Assembly (NCBI RefSeq): GCF_025996515.1
Contig: NZ_BLRH01000014.1
Span: 358,560-422,559, forward strand
Length of the DNA: 64,000 bases
Direction: 5' to 3'
Origin: Rhizohabitans arisaemae
GTDB lineage: Bacteria > Actinomycetota > Actinomycetes > Streptosporangiales > Streptosporangiaceae
In this document: piece after piece, positions 43,027-53,696 of the stretch
How positions within the stretch are numbered: position 1 is the stretch's first letter
Layout of the letters: each line of letters begins with the position of its first letter
Notes under the pieces: generated by a model
What the model was told of the DNA's origin: nothing
Seen by the model: the letters and a program-made list of their open reading frames with translations, nothing else
The model's database searches: none
Made by a program: the position numbers and the translations under genes

Positions 43027-43662
43027 ATGACCACGATCTGGCGAAAGGGAACCATCCCGGAGACACCGGAATCGTCAGATTTCGTGGCGATTGACCGGCA
43101 CTATCAGGGCATCGTGCGGCACATGATGCTCAGCCTTCTCGTGGGCGTACTCGCCGGGCTGCTCGGTTCACTCGTCTCAGGATCGCTCGTCGCCCTCGTC
43201 TACAACCCCTACGTCTACTTCCTCATCCCCCTCGTGATCGGCCGCCGGGCCTCGGGCGTCGGCTGGTCCGCGCTCGCCGCGTCGCTCGCCGTGATCGGGA
43301 TGCTCTGCGCCCAGCTGGTGGTGGTCGGGTTCGGCGGCACCCAGGCGCTGGGGGCGCTGGGCGTCCAGCTGACCGTCATCAACATCGTGCTGATCGGATG
43401 GATCATGATCGGCGTCCTCGGCTACCTCACCCGGTTCCCCGGGCTCCGGGGGGACCTCGCCGCGGCCCTGCTCGCCGGACGCCTCTTCGCCGACCTCTTC
43501 CTCAACCTGCCGTTCGCCATCCACGTGCTCGTCGTGGCGCTGGCCGTCGTGGTCGTCGTCACGGTCCGCCCGGGCTGGCGGTCGTGGCTGCGCTCCCTCG
43601 CCGTCGCCCTGCCGCTCGGCTGGCTCCTGGACTTCTTTGTTCCGATAGGGCTGACCGTGTGA
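43027..43662 (+). CDS. Integral membrane protein of unknown function
   Basis: 211 residues from ATG 43027. After a 35-residue cytoplasmic N-terminus come about six hydrophobic segments ([103 protein letters not shown]). Compact loops and a lack of charged residues inside spans suggest a small transporter-like or scaffold protein. It precedes proS by 67 bp, but the two may be separately transcribed. Confidence 0.78.
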   Translation: MTTIWRKGTIPETPESSDFVAIDRHYQGIVRHMMLSLLVGVLAGLLGSLVSGSLVALVYNPYVYFLIPLVIGRRASGVGWSALAASLAVIGMLCAQLVVVGFGGTQALGALGVQLTVINIVLIGWIMIGVLGYLTRFPGLRGDLAAALLAGRLFADLFLNLPFAIHVLVVALAVVVVVTVRPGWRSWLRSLAVALPLGWLLDFFVPIGLTV

Positions 43663-43729
43663 CGCGGTAGCCTTTGACTCTCGCATTCCCAGAGCCTTCC
43701 GACGCTCGCCCGTTCCACGAGGAGTAGCC

Positions 43730-45502
43730 GTGCTGCTGCGCATGTCGACCCTGTTCCTACGCACCCTGCGCGAGGACCCGGCGGACGCGGAAGTGCCGAG
43801 CCACAAGTTGCTGGTCCGGGCCGGGCTCGTCCGCCGCGCCGCTCCCGGGATCTACTCCTGGCTCCCCCTCGGAAAGATCGTTCTGGAGAACGTGGCCCAG
43901 GTCGTCCGCGAGGAGATGAACCGCATGGGGGCGCAGGAGGTGCTCTTCCCCGCGCTGCTGCCCCGCGAGAGCTATGAGGCGACCGGCCGCTGGACGGAGT
44001 ACGGCGACACGCTGTTCCGCCTGAAGGACCGCAAGGGAGCCGACTACCTCCTCGGCCCGACGCATGAGGAGATGTTCACCCTCATGGTCAAGGGGGAGTA
44101 CGGCTCCTACAAGGACTACCCCGTCATCCTCTATCAGATCCAGACGAAGTACCGGGACGAGGCGCGGCCCCGGGCCGGCATTCTCCGCGGTCGTGAGTTC
44201 ATCATGAAGGACTCCTACTCCTTCGATCTCGACGACGAGGGTCTCAAGCACTCCTACGAGCTGCACCGCGAGGCCTACATCAAGACCTTCGACCGCCTCG
44301 GCCTGGACTACAAGATCGTCTTTGCCACCTCCGGCGCGATGGGCGGGTCGGCCTCCGAGGAGTTCCTCGCCCCCTGCCCGACCGGCGAGGACACCTTCGT
44401 GCAGTGCACCTCCTGCGACTACGCGGCCAACACCGAGGCCGTCGTCCTGGCCGCCCCCACGCCGGCCGCGACCTCCAAGGAGGTCCCGGACGTCAAGGTG
44501 CTGGACACCCCCCAGACCCCCACCATCGAGACGCTCGTCGCGTACATGAACGAGCACCACGGGCTCTCGATCACCGCCGCGGACACCCTGAAGAACGTCG
44601 TCCTCAAGACCCGCAAGCCCGGCGAGGACTGGGAGCTCCTCGTCGTCGGCGTCCCCGGCGACCGGGAGGTCGACCTGGACCGGCTGGAGGGCCAGCTGGA
44701 GCCGATCGAAGTCGACCAGGCCGACCCCGAGGACCTCGCCAAGCACCCCGGCCTGGTCAGGGGATACATCGGACCGCAGGGCCGCGCGGGTACGGCCGAC
44801 GGCGGGCACCTCGCCGAGCTCGGCATCCGCTACCTCGTCGACCCGCTCGTCACCCCCGGCTCCGCCTGGGTGACCGGCGCCAACGAGCAGGACAGGCACG
44901 CCGCCTACGTCGTCCGCGGCCGGGACTTCGAGCCCGACGGCGAGATCGGCGCGGTGAACGTCCGGGAGGGCGACCGTTGCGGCCGCTGCGGCTCCACGCT
45001 GACGATCTCCCGTGGCATCGAGATCGGCCACATCTTCCAGCTGGGCCGCAAGTACGCCGACGCCTTCTCCCTCGACGCGCTCGGCCCCGACGCCCGGCCG
45101 GTCCGGATCACCATGGGCTCGTACGGCATCGGCGTCTCGCGCGCCGTGGCCGTCATCGCCGAGCAGTCCCACGACGAGCGCGGCCTCGTCTGGCCGAGGG
45201 AGATCGCCCCTGCCGACGTGCACATCGTGGGCACCGGCAAGGACAACCAGATCGAGGTGGCCCTCGACCTCGCCGCCCGGCTGGAGGCCCGGGGCCTGCG
45301 CGTCCTGGTGGACGACCGCGCCGGGGTGTCCCCCGGCGTCAAGTTCAACGACGCCGAACTCCTCGGCGTCCCCACCGCCCTGGTGGTCGGCCGCGGCCTC
45401 GCCCAAGGCGTCGTGGAGCTCCGCGACCGCAAGGCCGGTACCAAGGACGAGATCCCGCTGGCCGAGGCCGTCGACCGGGTGATCGCCGCCTGCGCCTCCT
45501 GA
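43730..45502 (+). CDS. proS: Prolyl-tRNA synthetase, bacterial type with editing domain
   Basis: 590 residues from GTG 43730 with GAGGAG 5 nt upstream. Class II aminoacyl-tRNA synthetase that charges tRNA-Pro. The N-terminus [22 protein letters not shown] is the usual one for the bacterial (ProS type 1) enzyme. Motif 2 region [21 protein letters not shown] and motif 3 GSYGIGVSR are present. The INS editing domain, which clears Ala-tRNA-Pro, lies between about residues 230 and 400. The anticodon-binding domain is C-terminal. It is convergent with the next gene, 34 bp apart. Confidence 0.97.
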   Translation: MLLRMSTLFLRTLREDPADAEVPSHKLLVRAGLVRRAAPGIYSWLPLGKIVLENVAQVVREEMNRMGAQEVLFPALLPRESYEATGRWTEYGDTLFRLKDRKGADYLLGPTHEEMFTLMVKGEYGSYKDYPVILYQIQTKYRDEARPRAGILRGREFIMKDSYSFDLDDEGLKHSYELHREAYIKTFDRLGLDYKIVFATSGAMGGSASEEFLAPCPTGEDTFVQCTSCDYAANTEAVVLAAPTPAATSKEVPDVKVLDTPQTPTIETLVAYMNEHHGLSITAADTLKNVVLKTRKPGEDWELLVVGVPGDREVDLDRLEGQLEPIEVDQADPEDLAKHPGLVRGYIGPQGRAGTADGGHLAELGIRYLVDPLVTPGSAWVTGANEQDRHAAYVVRGRDFEPDGEIGAVNVREGDRCGRCGSTLTISRGIEIGHIFQLGRKYADAFSLDALGPDARPVRITMGSYGIGVSRAVAVIAEQSHDERGLVWPREIAPADVHIVGTGKDNQIEVALDLAARLEARGLRVLVDDRAGVSPGVKFNDAELLGVPTALVVGRGLAQGVVELRDRKAGTKDEIPLAEAVDRVIAACAS

Positions 45503-45536
45503 TCCGTTCCGGTACGGCCGCCGCCGCGGTGGAGAT

Positions 45537-46058
45537 TCACGGGGCGGCGGACGGCACCGGGCTGGGATCCGCGGCCGGCGGGGGCGCGCTCGACGACTGC
45601 GCCGGAGCGGTGCCTTGGGGCGTGCCCGCGGAGGTGGCGCCCTGGGCGCCGGGCATGCCGGGGAAGGCGCCGGTGACGGTGGGGCGCCAGCCGTACCCGC
45701 GGGTCACGCAGTCTTGCATGGCCAGCGCCGCGAAGCGCCGTACGCCCTCGTCGTCGGCGGCGACCAGCTCCAGGTAGGAGGCGACCATCCGCTCCTCGAC
45801 GAACGCGGCGAGGCGGATCGCGGACGCGGCGTCGCCGACGGGGTGGGGGAGCGCGTAGACGGGGTCGGCTTCGATGGGTTTGCCGCCTCTGCGGACGATG
45901 ACGGTGCGGATCTGGTCGCGGCGGGTCCGGTGGGCGGCGAAGCCTTGCCTGGCGGTCTCGCGCCGGGCTCCGGTGACCATGGCGCCGATCACGCCGTAGG
46001 CGTAGACGGCGGCGTGTTCGGCGGCCAGGGCTTCCTGGAGGGCGGTGTCGACGTTCAT
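45537..46058 (-). CDS. DUF4439 ferritin-like domain protein
   Basis: 173 residues from ATG 46058 (MNVDTALQEALAAEHAAVYAYG), an N-terminus typical of DUF4439, a ferritin-like helical domain. Glu/His residues on the first helix (LAAEHAAVYAYG) and VEERMVASYLELV on a later one could bind metal, but the function of the family is not established. A Pro/Ala/Ser-rich tail follows residue 135. Its start overlaps the stop of the upstream lipoprotein gene in ATGA, so the two are coupled. Confidence 0.85.
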   Translation of the reverse strand: MNVDTALQEALAAEHAAVYAYGVIGAMVTGARRETARQGFAAHRTRRDQIRTVIVRRGGKPIEADPVYALPHPVGDAASAIRLAAFVEERMVASYLELVAADDEGVRRFAALAMQDCVTRGYGWRPTVTGAFPGMPGAQGATSAGTPQGTAPAQSSSAPPPAADPSPVPSAAP

Positions 46059-46567
46059 CTGGACCTCGGCAGGGCGACGGCGTGGGCGGCTTCGCAGGCC
46101 CCGATGCTGGCGAGGAGCTGAGCCAGGGACGGGGAGACGCCGCCGATGTGGCGGAGACGGGTGACGGCGGCTTTGCGTTCCTCCCCGCGCAGCATGGCGA
46201 GGGCTCTGCCGAGTGCGGCCGGGACGGGGGGCGTGGGCGCGGCGGTCACGGCCGGCGAGGGTGACGGGGTGGGGAAGGACGGTTCGGGTGCCAGCCGGTT
46301 GAGTTCCGCGGTGAGCGCCTTCAGGTGCTCGGCGTGGCGGGCGTGGAACGGCCGGAGCCGCTCGGCGAAGGCGGTGTGGGCCCGCTGTGCCGCGGTGTAG
46401 AGGTCGAGGAGACGGGTCTTGCCGGCGACGAGGTCGATGAGCAGGGTGACTTCGGGGTCGGGGGGCGCGGGGGGTGCCTTGGCCTCCGGCGTGGAACCGC
46501 ATCCGGCCGCCGCGAGGGCCACGGCCCCCAGGAGCACGGTGCGCCGGGGAAGGGCACGGTGGTGCAA
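46055..46567 (-). CDS. Lipoprotein of unknown function, coupled to the DUF4439 gene
   Basis: 170 residues from TTG 46567, which has GAGGAG 7 nt upstream; a frame open further upstream lacks such a site. The N-terminus has a Tat-like PRRTVLL start and a lipobox LAAAGCGS. The mature part is helical (LLIDLVAGKTRLLDLYTAAQRAHTAFAERLRPFHARHAEHL), with a Pro/Thr-rich linker and a final helix pair. The His/Glu-rich helices resemble a ferritin-like or heme-site bundle, but I cannot assign it. It is the first gene of a two-gene operon. Confidence 0.8.
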   Translation of the reverse strand: MHHRALPRRTVLLGAVALAAAGCGSTPEAKAPPAPPDPEVTLLIDLVAGKTRLLDLYTAAQRAHTAFAERLRPFHARHAEHLKALTAELNRLAPEPSFPTPSPSPAVTAAPTPPVPAALGRALAMLRGEERKAAVTRLRHIGGVSPSLAQLLASIGACEAAHAVALPRSR

Positions 46568-46714
46568 GGCGGCGCTCCTCGTCGTGGGATTGCGATATGA
46601 GATGGCAAGCATCGTACGGCGCGCGGTCGGCTGGTGAGGTAGTCCAGCTATTTCAACGGTCTGGTGTGGATAGGCTGTGTGCACCGCCAGGCTGAGACTA
46701 GGAAGGAGGGCTTC

Positions 46715-47224
46715 GTGAGCAACGCTGCTCACCGTGACAACCTCATACGGCTGCTTGAGCCGGTTGTCACGGCCGCGGGGCTTGAACTGGAGGATCTCAC
46801 GATCGCTCCGGCAGGCCGGCGCAGGCTGGTCCGTGTCGTCGTGGACGCCGACGGCGGTGTGAGCCTGGACGCGGTGGCCGCGGTCAGTCAGGCGGTCTCC
46901 AAGGTGCTGGACGACGCCGATCCGTTCGGCGGCGCCCCGTACGTCCTGGAGGTCGGCTCGCCGGGGGTGGACCGGCCTCTCACCGAGGCCCGGCACTGGC
47001 GGCGGGCGAGGACCCGGTTGGTCAAGGCGGATCTGCGTGAGGGCGGGTCCGTGGAGGGACGCGTCACGGGCGCCGACGACGAAGGCGTGGAGCTGGAGGT
47101 CGGCGGCGAACAGCGTCGTTACAGCTATCAGGACCTGGCCCGTGGGCGGGTACAGGTCGAGTTCCGCCGCGACGACGATGACGACGACGATTCCGTCGAC
47201 GTCGACACCGCGGCTCAGGGCTAG
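46715..47224 (+). CDS. rimP: Ribosome maturation factor RimP
   Basis: 169 residues from GTG 46715, with AAGGAGG 5 nt upstream. RimP is needed for 30S subunit maturation. Family features are [18 protein letters not shown] near the start, [22 protein letters not shown] and [14 protein letters not shown]. The C-terminus is a run of Asp residues followed by DVDTAAQG. It stands 11 bp before nusA, the standard order. Confidence 0.95.
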   Translation: MSNAAHRDNLIRLLEPVVTAAGLELEDLTIAPAGRRRLVRVVVDADGGVSLDAVAAVSQAVSKVLDDADPFGGAPYVLEVGSPGVDRPLTEARHWRRARTRLVKADLREGGSVEGRVTGADDEGVELEVGGEQRRYSYQDLARGRVQVEFRRDDDDDDDSVDVDTAAQG

Positions 47225-47235
47225 GGGGAGCCGTC

Positions 47236-48276
47236 GTGGACATCGACATGAGCGTCCTGCGCAGCCTGGAAAGGGAGAAGGACATCTCCTTCGACCTGGT
47301 TGTCAAGGCGATCGAGGATGCGTTGCTCATCGCGTATCACCGTACCGAGGGTGCGGCGCCCCGTTCCCGGGCCGAACTGGATCGGTCGACGGGGCACGTG
47401 ATGATCTGGGCCGCCGAACTGGACGAGAACGGCGAGGTGATCCGGGAGTACGACGACACCCCGAGCAACTTCAGCCGGATCGCGGCGACCACGGCCCGGC
47501 AGGTCATCCTCCAGCAGCTGCGCGACGCCGAAGACGAGATCAACTTCGGTGAGTTCGCGAGCCGGGAGGGCGAGCTGGTCGCCGGGGTCATCCAGCAGGG
47601 CAAGGATCCGCGGAGCGTCCTGGTCGACCTGGGCAAGATCGAGGCGATCCTGCCGCACAGCGAGCAGGTCCCCGGGGAGCAGTATGTGCACGGCGAGCGG
47701 CTGAAGGCCTACGTCGTCCAGGTGAAGAAGGGGCACCGCGGGCCGTCGGTCTCGCTGAGCCGCACCCACCCCAACCTGGTGAAGAAGCTCTTCGCCCTGG
47801 AGGTGCCGGAGATCGCCGACGGCACCGTCGAGATCGCCGCCATCGCCCGTGAGGCCGGCCACCGTACCAAGATCGCCGTTCGGTCGCGCAAGGCCGGGGT
47901 GAACGCCAAGGGTGCGTGCATCGGCCCGCTCGGCTCCCGGGTCCGCAACGTGATGACCGAGCTGCACGGCGAGAAGATCGACATCATCGACTGGTCGGAG
48001 GACCCGGCCACGTTCGTGGGGAACGCGCTCTCGCCCGCCCGGGTCTCCCGGGTCGAGGTCATCGACCCCGATCAGCGCGTCGCGCGGGTGACCGTGCCCG
48101 ACTACCAGCTCTCGCTCGCCATCGGCAAGGAAGGGCAGAACGCCCGTCTGGCCGCCCGGCTGACGGGCTGGCGTATCGACATCCGTCCCGATGTGGCCGC
48201 TCCCGACCCCCGGGATTCGTCCGCTTCGCAGAGCCCGGAAGACGCGGTCGGTCCCGCAGATGCCTCCACGCGGTAA
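47236..48276 (+). CDS. nusA: Transcription termination/antitermination factor NusA
   Basis: 346 residues from GTG 47236 with GGGGAG 5 nt upstream. The N-terminal RNA polymerase-binding domain ([26 protein letters not shown]), S1 domain and two KH domains ([41 protein letters not shown]) are visible. It has the short actinobacterial form without C-terminal acidic repeats. It modulates pausing, termination and rRNA antitermination. Confidence 0.97.
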   Translation: MDIDMSVLRSLEREKDISFDLVVKAIEDALLIAYHRTEGAAPRSRAELDRSTGHVMIWAAELDENGEVIREYDDTPSNFSRIAATTARQVILQQLRDAEDEINFGEFASREGELVAGVIQQGKDPRSVLVDLGKIEAILPHSEQVPGEQYVHGERLKAYVVQVKKGHRGPSVSLSRTHPNLVKKLFALEVPEIADGTVEIAAIAREAGHRTKIAVRSRKAGVNAKGACIGPLGSRVRNVMTELHGEKIDIIDWSEDPATFVGNALSPARVSRVEVIDPDQRVARVTVPDYQLSLAIGKEGQNARLAARLTGWRIDIRPDVAAPDPRDSSASQSPEDAVGPADASTR

Positions 48277-48571
48277 ACTGAACGGTGGCGAACGGACAGC
48301 CCCGCTGAGAACATGCGTGGGTTGTCGGGTTCGTGCGGTTAAGTCCGACTTGCTCCGTCTGGTCGTGGTTGAGGGTGTTATAACTCTTGACCTGCGAGGA
48401 CAGTTGCACGGCAGGGGTGCTTCACTGCATCCCTCCCTCAGTTGTCTGGAGCTCGCCGAGCGTCGCCGGGCGTTTCCTCGTGCCTTTCGCACGGGTGGAA
48501 CGTTGGATGCCGCTCGAGTGCGTTCCTACCTCGAGGGGTTTGCAGGAAGGCTTAACCGAAATGTCATGTAG
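48260..48571 (+). CDS. ylxR: YlxR (DUF448) family RNA-binding protein
   Basis: 103 residues from ATG 48260, overlapping the nusA 3' end by 17 bp. The signature [19 protein letters not shown] followed by [16 protein letters not shown] matches YlxR proteins, usually encoded between nusA and infB. In Bacillus this protein modulates RNase P. Frame and length support the gene even though the ribosome binding site is weak. Confidence 0.88.
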   Translation: MPPRGKLNGGERTAPLRTCVGCRVRAVKSDLLRLVVVEGVITLDLRGQLHGRGASLHPSLSCLELAERRRAFPRAFRTGGTLDAARVRSYLEGFAGRLNRNVM

Positions 48572-48690
48572 GACGCCGAGACGATGGGCGGGTCAGATAG
48601 CGATGAGCGCCTGATGAGCATGCGGCGATGAGTACGTCTAGTTAGCGACGGTCCGGTAGGCACTGCCCCCGGGCCGAGGTAGGGAGTGCA

Positions 48691-51600
48691 GTGGCGAAGG
48701 TCCGGGTCTACGAACTCGCCAAAGAGTTCGGTGTCGAGAGCAAGGCCGTGATGGCCAAGCTCCAGGAAATGGGCGAGTTCGTGCGATCGGCGTCCTCAAC
48801 GATCGAGGCGCCGGTTGTCCGCAAGCTCAAGGAGGCGTTCTCCGGCCCCTCCGGCCCCAAGAGCGCAGGAGACAGACAGAAGACGCCGCCGAGGGCGGCG
48901 AGGCCCGCGGAGAGCGCGGCCCCCAAGGCGCCCGCGCCGCCCGCGCGCGGACCTGTACCGGGGCCGGTCCCGGGCCCGCGGCCCGGCCCGCGTCCCACCC
49001 CGGCGGGAGTGGCGAACCGTCCTCCGGTTCCCATGCCCCCGACCCCGCAGCCCCCGCCGCAGGCGCAGTCCACGGCACCGCCTCCGCCGGTCGCACCCGC
49101 GCCTCAGTCGCCGGTGCATCCGCGGTCCGACGGTCCGCGTCCCAGCGCCCCGCGTCCGGGTCCCCGGCCCGCGCCCCAGCAGGGCCGTCCCGGCCCCGCG
49201 TCCGGGCGTCCGGGTCCCGGTGGCGGCAGGCAGCAGGGTGCCCCGGGCACGTCGGGTGGTCCCGGTGCGCCTAAGCCGGGTCCGCGTCCGGGCCCCCGTG
49301 GTCCGCGACCCGGGAACAACCCGTTCTCCTCGAACGCCAGCGGGATGGGCGTGGCCCGTCCGGCCCGCGGCGGACGCGACGACCGGCCGCCGCGCGACGA
49401 CCGTCCCCGTGACGATCGGCCGCGCGAGGACCGGCCGCCGAGGGACGGCGCGGACCGCGGTCCGCGCCGCGACGGCCCGCCGCGCGACTCCGGGATGCCG
49501 AGACCCGCGTCCGCGCGGGGTACCGGTCCCGGTGCGGGCGGCCCGCGTCCGAGCCCGTCGAGCATGCCGCGTCCGGGTGGTCCGCGTCCCAACCCGATGA
49601 TGATGCCCTCGCGTCCCGCCGGCCCCGGTGGGGGTGGCGGCGCCGGTCGTCCCGGCGGTGGCGGCGGTGGCCGTCCCGGCGGTGGCGGTGGCGGCGGCGG
49701 TCGTCCCGGTGGCGGTCGTCCCGGTGGTGGCGGCGGCTTCGCCGGTCGTCCCGGTGGCGGCGGCGGTGGCGGTACCCGTACCGGCACCGGCGGTCCCGGT
49801 GGTGGTGGCGGCGGTGGCTTCGCCGGCGGCGGTGGCCGTCCCGGTGCGGGCGGCGGCCCCGGCGGCCGTGGCCGCGGTGGTACGGCCGGTGCCTTCGGCC
49901 GTCCCGGCGGGCGTCCCACGCGGGGACGCAAGTCCAAGAAGCAGCGTCGTCAAGAGTTCGACAACATGCAGGCCCCGGCGATCGGCGGCGTGCAGGTCCG
50001 GCGCGGCAACGGCGAGACCGTACGGCTGCCGCAGGGCGCGTCGCTGTTCGATTTCGCCGAGAAGATCGGCGCGAACCCCGCGTCCCTCGTGCAGATCATG
50101 CTGCACCTGGGCGAGATGGTCACCGCGACCCAGTCGGTCAACGTGGAGACCCTGCAGTTGCTCGGTGCCGAGCTGGACTACAACGTCCAGGTCGTCAGCC
50201 CCGAGGACGAGGACCGCGAGCTGCTGGAGTCGTTCGACATCGAGTACGGCGAGGACGAGGGCGACGAGGCCGACCTGGTCTCGCGGCCGCCGGTCGTGAC
50301 CGTCATGGGTCACGTCGACCACGGTAAGACCAAGCTCCTCGACGCGATCCGCAACTCCAACGTCGCCTCGGGCGAGGCCGGGGGCATCACCCAGCACATC
50401 GGTGCCTACCAGGTCTCGACGGTGGTCGACAGCGAGGACCGGAAGATCACCTTCATCGACACCCCGGGTCACGAGGCGTTCACCGCCATGCGTGCGCGTG
50501 GTGCCGACACCACCGACCTGGTGGTGCTGGTGGTCGCGGCGGACGACGGCGTGAAGCCGCAGACGACCGAGGCGATCGATCACGCGACCGCGGCGGGCGT
50601 GCCCATCGTGGTGGCGGTCAACAAGATCGACAAGGAGGGCGCGGACCCGCAGAAGGTACGGGCGCAGCTCACCGAGTACGGCCTGATCGCCGAGGAGTAC
50701 GGCGGCACCACCCAGTTCGTGGACGTGTCGGCGAAGCAGAACATCGGTCTGGACACGCTGCTCGAAGCGATCGTGCTGACCGCGGACGCCCAGCTCGACC
50801 TGCGGGCCAACGCGGCCATGGACGCCCAGGGCGTGGCCATCGAGGCACACCTGGACCGCGGCCGCGGTTCGGTGGCGACGGTTCTGGTCCAGCGGGGCAC
50901 CCTGCGGGTCGGCGACTCGATCGTGTGCGGCCAGGCCTACGGCCGGGTCCGCGCGATGCTCGACGACAACGGCGAGTCGGTTCCCGAGGCGGGTCCGTCG
51001 CGTCCGGTGCAGGTGCTCGGTCTCACCGCGGTGCCGAGTGCGGGTGACAACTTCCTGGTCGTCGAGGACGACCGGGTGGCGCGTCAGATCGCCGACCGCC
51101 GCCAGGCGCGGATCCGCAACGCCGAGCAGCTCAAGAAGCGCGTCCGCCGTACCCTTGAGGACCTGATCAAGGACATGGAGAAGGGCACGGTCGAAGACCT
51201 CGTGCTCATCATCAAGGGTGACGTCTCCGGTTCGGTCGAGGCCCTTGAGGACGCGCTCGTCAAGATCGACGTCGGCGACGAGGTCGGTCTCCGGGTCATC
51301 CGCCGCGGTGTCGGCGCGATCACCCAGGACGACGTCAACCTGGCGATCGCCTCGGACGCGGTCATCCTCGGCTTCAACGTGCGGCCTGAGCTCAAGACCG
51401 CGCAGATGGCCGAGCGCGAGGGCGTCGACATCCGGTACTACTCGATCATCTACCAGGCGATCGAGGAGATCGAGGCGGCGCTCAAGGGCATGCTCAAGCC
51501 CGAGTTCGAGGAGGTCCAGCTCGGTACCGCCGAAGTCCGCGAGGTCTTCAAGGTGCCGAGGATCGGCAACATCGCCGGTGCGCTGGTCCGGTCGGGCACG

Positions 51601-51804
51601 ATCACCCGGAACAGCAAGGCCAGGCTCATCCGCGACGGCGTGGTCATCTCCGACAACCTCTCCGTCTCGTCGCTCCGCAGGTTCAAGGACGACGCGACCG
51701 AGGTCCGCGAGGGCTTCGAGTGCGGTATCGGTGTCGGCTACAACGACATCAAGCTCAACGACGTCATCGAGACGTTCGAGATGCGGGAGAAGCCGCGCGA
51801 CTAG
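48691..51804 (+). CDS. infB: Translation initiation factor IF-2
   Basis: 1037 residues from GTG 48691 (AGGGAG 4 nt upstream). An N-terminal IF2_N helix ([21 protein letters not shown]) is followed by about 330 residues rich in Pro, Arg and Gly, including [13 protein letters not shown] repeats (49629-49900). The GTPase domain has G1 GHVDHGKT near residue 540, DTPGHE, and NKID. Domains II-IV follow. IF-2 delivers initiator tRNA to the 30S subunit. The long disordered N-terminus is common in actinobacteria. Confidence 0.97.
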   Translation: MAKVRVYELAKEFGVESKAVMAKLQEMGEFVRSASSTIEAPVVRKLKEAFSGPSGPKSAGDRQKTPPRAARPAESAAPKAPAPPARGPVPGPVPGPRPGPRPTPAGVANRPPVPMPPTPQPPPQAQSTAPPPPVAPAPQSPVHPRSDGPRPSAPRPGPRPAPQQGRPGPASGRPGPGGGRQQGAPGTSGGPGAPKPGPRPGPRGPRPGNNPFSSNASGMGVARPARGGRDDRPPRDDRPRDDRPREDRPPRDGADRGPRRDGPPRDSGMPRPASARGTGPGAGGPRPSPSSMPRPGGPRPNPMMMPSRPAGPGGGGGAGRPGGGGGGRPGGGGGGGGRPGGGRPGGGGGFAGRPGGGGGGGTRTGTGGPGGGGGGGFAGGGGRPGAGGGPGGRGRGGTAGAFGRPGGRPTRGRKSKKQRRQEFDNMQAPAIGGVQVRRGNGETVRLPQGASLFDFAEKIGANPASLVQIMLHLGEMVTATQSVNVETLQLLGAELDYNVQVVSPEDEDRELLESFDIEYGEDEGDEADLVSRPPVVTVMGHVDHGKTKLLDAIRNSNVASGEAGGITQHIGAYQVSTVVDSEDRKITFIDTPGHEAFTAMRARGADTTDLVVLVVAADDGVKPQTTEAIDHATAAGVPIVVAVNKIDKEGADPQKVRAQLTEYGLIAEEYGGTTQFVDVSAKQNIGLDTLLEAIVLTADAQLDLRANAAMDAQGVAIEAHLDRGRGSVATVLVQRGTLRVGDSIVCGQAYGRVRAMLDDNGESVPEAGPSRPVQVLGLTAVPSAGDNFLVVEDDRVARQIADRRQARIRNAEQLKKRVRRTLEDLIKDMEKGTVEDLVLIIKGDVSGSVEALEDALVKIDVGDEVGLRVIRRGVGAITQDDVNLAIASDAVILGFNVRPELKTAQMAEREGVDIRYYSIIYQAIEEIEAALKGMLKPEFEEVQLGTAEVREVFKVPRIGNIAGALVRSGTITRNSKARLIRDGVVISDNLSVSSLRRFKDDATEVREGFECGIGVGYNDIKLNDVIETFEMREKPRD
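49629..49900 (+). repeat. Gly-rich codon repeats in infB
   Basis: Repeated GGTGGCGG and CGTCCCGG(C/T)GG units encode GRPGGGGG segments. This is low-complexity coding DNA, not an independent element. Confidence 0.75.
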
Positions 51805-51824
51805 GGATCGACCTGGTTCGCCGC

Positions 51825-51869
51825 GCGGTCGGGTGCGGTACGGGCGTCAGCCGTACCGCACCCGACCGC
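51825..51869 (+). terminator. Long hairpin between infB and the DUF503 gene
   Basis: Perfect 19-bp stem (51825-51843 / 51851-51869) with a 7-nt loop, 21 bases after the infB stop. There is no long T run, but such hairpins often terminate or attenuate in actinomycetes. Confidence 0.75.
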
Positions 51870-51888
51870 CGCGAGGCGTGACAAAACT

Positions 51889-52182
51889 ATGTATATAGGT
51901 GCATTGACTCTGGACATCCTGCTGGGCGACGTACACTCGCTCAAGCAGAAGCGGTCTGTCGTACGGCCCCTCATCGCCGAGGTGCGGCGGCGCTATCCGG
52001 CCGTCGCCGTCGGCGAGACGGGTCACCTGGACCTGCACCGGCGGACCGAGATCGGGATCGCGGTGGTCTCCGCCGAAGCGGGAAACTGCTCCGAAGTACT
52101 CGACGGATGTGAGCGACTGGTCGCCGGTCGCCCCGAGATCGAGCTGTTGTCCGCCCGGCGGCAACTCTTCAACGAGGAATAG
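51889..52182 (+). CDS. DUF503 family protein
   Basis: 97 residues, MYIGALTLDILLGDVHSLKQ then KRSVVRPLIAEVRRRYPAVAVGE, the standard start and core of DUF503, a small soluble protein usually found between infB and rbfA. ATG 51889 lacks a close ribosome binding site (GAGG is 12 nt away). Molecular function is unknown; the genomic context suggests a role near ribosome biogenesis. Confidence 0.9.
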   Translation: MYIGALTLDILLGDVHSLKQKRSVVRPLIAEVRRRYPAVAVGETGHLDLHRRTEIGIAVVSAEAGNCSEVLDGCERLVAGRPEIELLSARRQLFNEE

Positions 52183-52251
52183 CGAAAGCATGCGCGCGGC
52201 CGCTCGGTCGTGCGCGACATGAGGGAATCGGGCGAGTAGGAGAGCACGGAG

Positions 52252-52716
52252 ATGGACGCGGCGCGTGCGCGCAAGCTTTCGGATCGAATTCATCAGATTG
52301 TGGCGGAGATGCTGGAGCGCCGGATCAAGGATCCCCGGCTGGGCTTCGTCACGGTGACGGACGCCAAGCTCACCGGCGACCTTCGGGACGCCACGGTCTT
52401 CTACACGGTGATGGGCTCGGAGGCCGAGCGCGCCGACACCGCGGCCGCGCTGGAGAGCGCCAAGGGGATCATCCGCTCCGAGGTCGGCAGGCGGACGGGG
52501 CTGCGCCACACCCCGACGCTGGCCTTCCAGCACGACCCGCTCCCGGACAGCGCCCGCCACATGGACGACCTGTTCGCGCAGGCCCAGGCGCGGGACGCCG
52601 AGATCGCCAAGCGGGCCGAGGGCGCCGAGCACGCCGGCGACCCCGACCCCTACCGGGCGGAGCCGGACCTCGACGACGTCGAGCAGGACGACAGGGCCGG
52701 TCGATCCGCGACGTGA
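52252..52716 (+). CDS. rbfA: 30S ribosome-binding factor RbfA
   Basis: 154 residues from ATG 52252 with a GGAGAG-type site. The KH-type fold motifs MDAARARKLSDRIHQIVAEML and RIKDPRLGFVTVTDAKLTGDL are clear, as is LRHTPTLAFQHD. RbfA acts late in 16S rRNA maturation. An acidic tail of about 30 residues is extra. Its stop overlaps the next start (GTGA). Confidence 0.95.
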   Translation: MDAARARKLSDRIHQIVAEMLERRIKDPRLGFVTVTDAKLTGDLRDATVFYTVMGSEAERADTAAALESAKGIIRSEVGRRTGLRHTPTLAFQHDPLPDSARHMDDLFAQAQARDAEIAKRAEGAEHAGDPDPYRAEPDLDDVEQDDRAGRSAT

Positions 52717-53696
52717 CGGTCTTGGAATCCGACTGGTCCGCCGCGGTCGCCGCCCTCGGCGGTGCCCGGCAGGTCGCCCTCGCCTGCCACGTCGCGCCGG
52801 ACGGGGACGCGCTCGGCTCCACGCTCGCCTTCGCGCTGGCGCTGCGGCGGGCGGGTACGCCCTGCGTCGCCTCCTTCGGAGACAAGCCTTTCGCGGTGCC
52901 CAGGCTGCTGCGTTTCCTCCCCGGGCAGCAGATGCTGGTGCCTCCCGACGCCTTCCCCGCGGAACCGCAGGTCATGGTGGCCTTCGACACCGGGAACGTG
53001 GAACGGCTGGGCCTGCTCGCCCCCAACGCGGCCCGGGCCGAGACCTTGATCGTCATCGATCACCACCTGTCCGGCACCGGCTTCGGGGACGTCCGGCTCG
53101 TCGACACCTCCGCCGCGGCGACCGCGGTCCTGGTGACCGAGTTGCTGGACCGGATGGGCGAGGAGATCACCCGGGACATCGCGGCCTGCCTGTACACGGG
53201 GCTGGTGACCGACACCGGCTCCTTCCGCTACTCCGCCACCACGCCCGCGGTGCACGCCCTCGCCGGCCGGCTTCTGGAGACCGGGATCTCGACCGACGAG
53301 ATCGCCCGCGAGCTCTGGGACCGGGCCAGGTTCGGGTACCTGCACGCGCTGGGTGAGACGCTCCGCCGGGCCGTACTGGAGCCGGGGATCGTCTGGACCT
53401 ATGTCACCAGGGCGGATCGCGCCGCCTACGGCCTGGCCTACGACGAGATCGAAGGGATCATCGACGTGGTCCGCCGGATCGACGAGGCCGACGTCGCGGT
53501 GGTGCTCAAAGAGGACGACGAAGGGGCTTGGCAGGTGTCGACACGTTCCAAGGGGGAGTCGGACGTCGGGAGGGTCTGCGCCGCGCTCGGCGGAGGCGGG
53601 CACGCCTTCGCGGCCGGCTTCACCTCGCACCTGGCGGTCGAGGAGACGATGGCCGCCTTCCGGGCGCTCCTGGCCGAACTCGGGGGCCGTCCGTGA
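52713..53696 (+). CDS. nrnA: DHH-family phosphoesterase (NrnA-like oligoribonuclease/pAp phosphatase)
   Basis: 327 residues from GTG 52713, overlapping rbfA by 4 bp. The DHH domain has CHVAPDGDALGS, FDTGN and IDHHLSG; the C-terminal DHHA1 domain has GGGGHAFAAGF. These bind the Mn2+ pair that hydrolyses short RNA and pAp. The gene is consistently placed between rbfA and truB in actinobacteria, and the stop overlaps the truB start. Confidence 0.9.
   Translation: MTVLESDWSAAVAALGGARQVALACHVAPDGDALGSTLAFALALRRAGTPCVASFGDKPFAVPRLLRFLPGQQMLVPPDAFPAEPQVMVAFDTGNVERLGLLAPNAARAETLIVIDHHLSGTGFGDVRLVDTSAAATAVLVTELLDRMGEEITRDIAACLYTGLVTDTGSFRYSATTPAVHALAGRLLETGISTDEIARELWDRARFGYLHALGETLRRAVLEPGIVWTYVTRADRAAYGLAYDEIEGIIDVVRRIDEADVAVVLKEDDEGAWQVSTRSKGESDVGRVCAALGGGGHAFAAGFTSHLAVEETMAAFRALLAELGGRP

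Noticed and set aside
49629..49900. Repeats in infB as a CRISPR array or mobile element
   Set aside because: They are codon repeats of the disordered N-terminus of IF-2.
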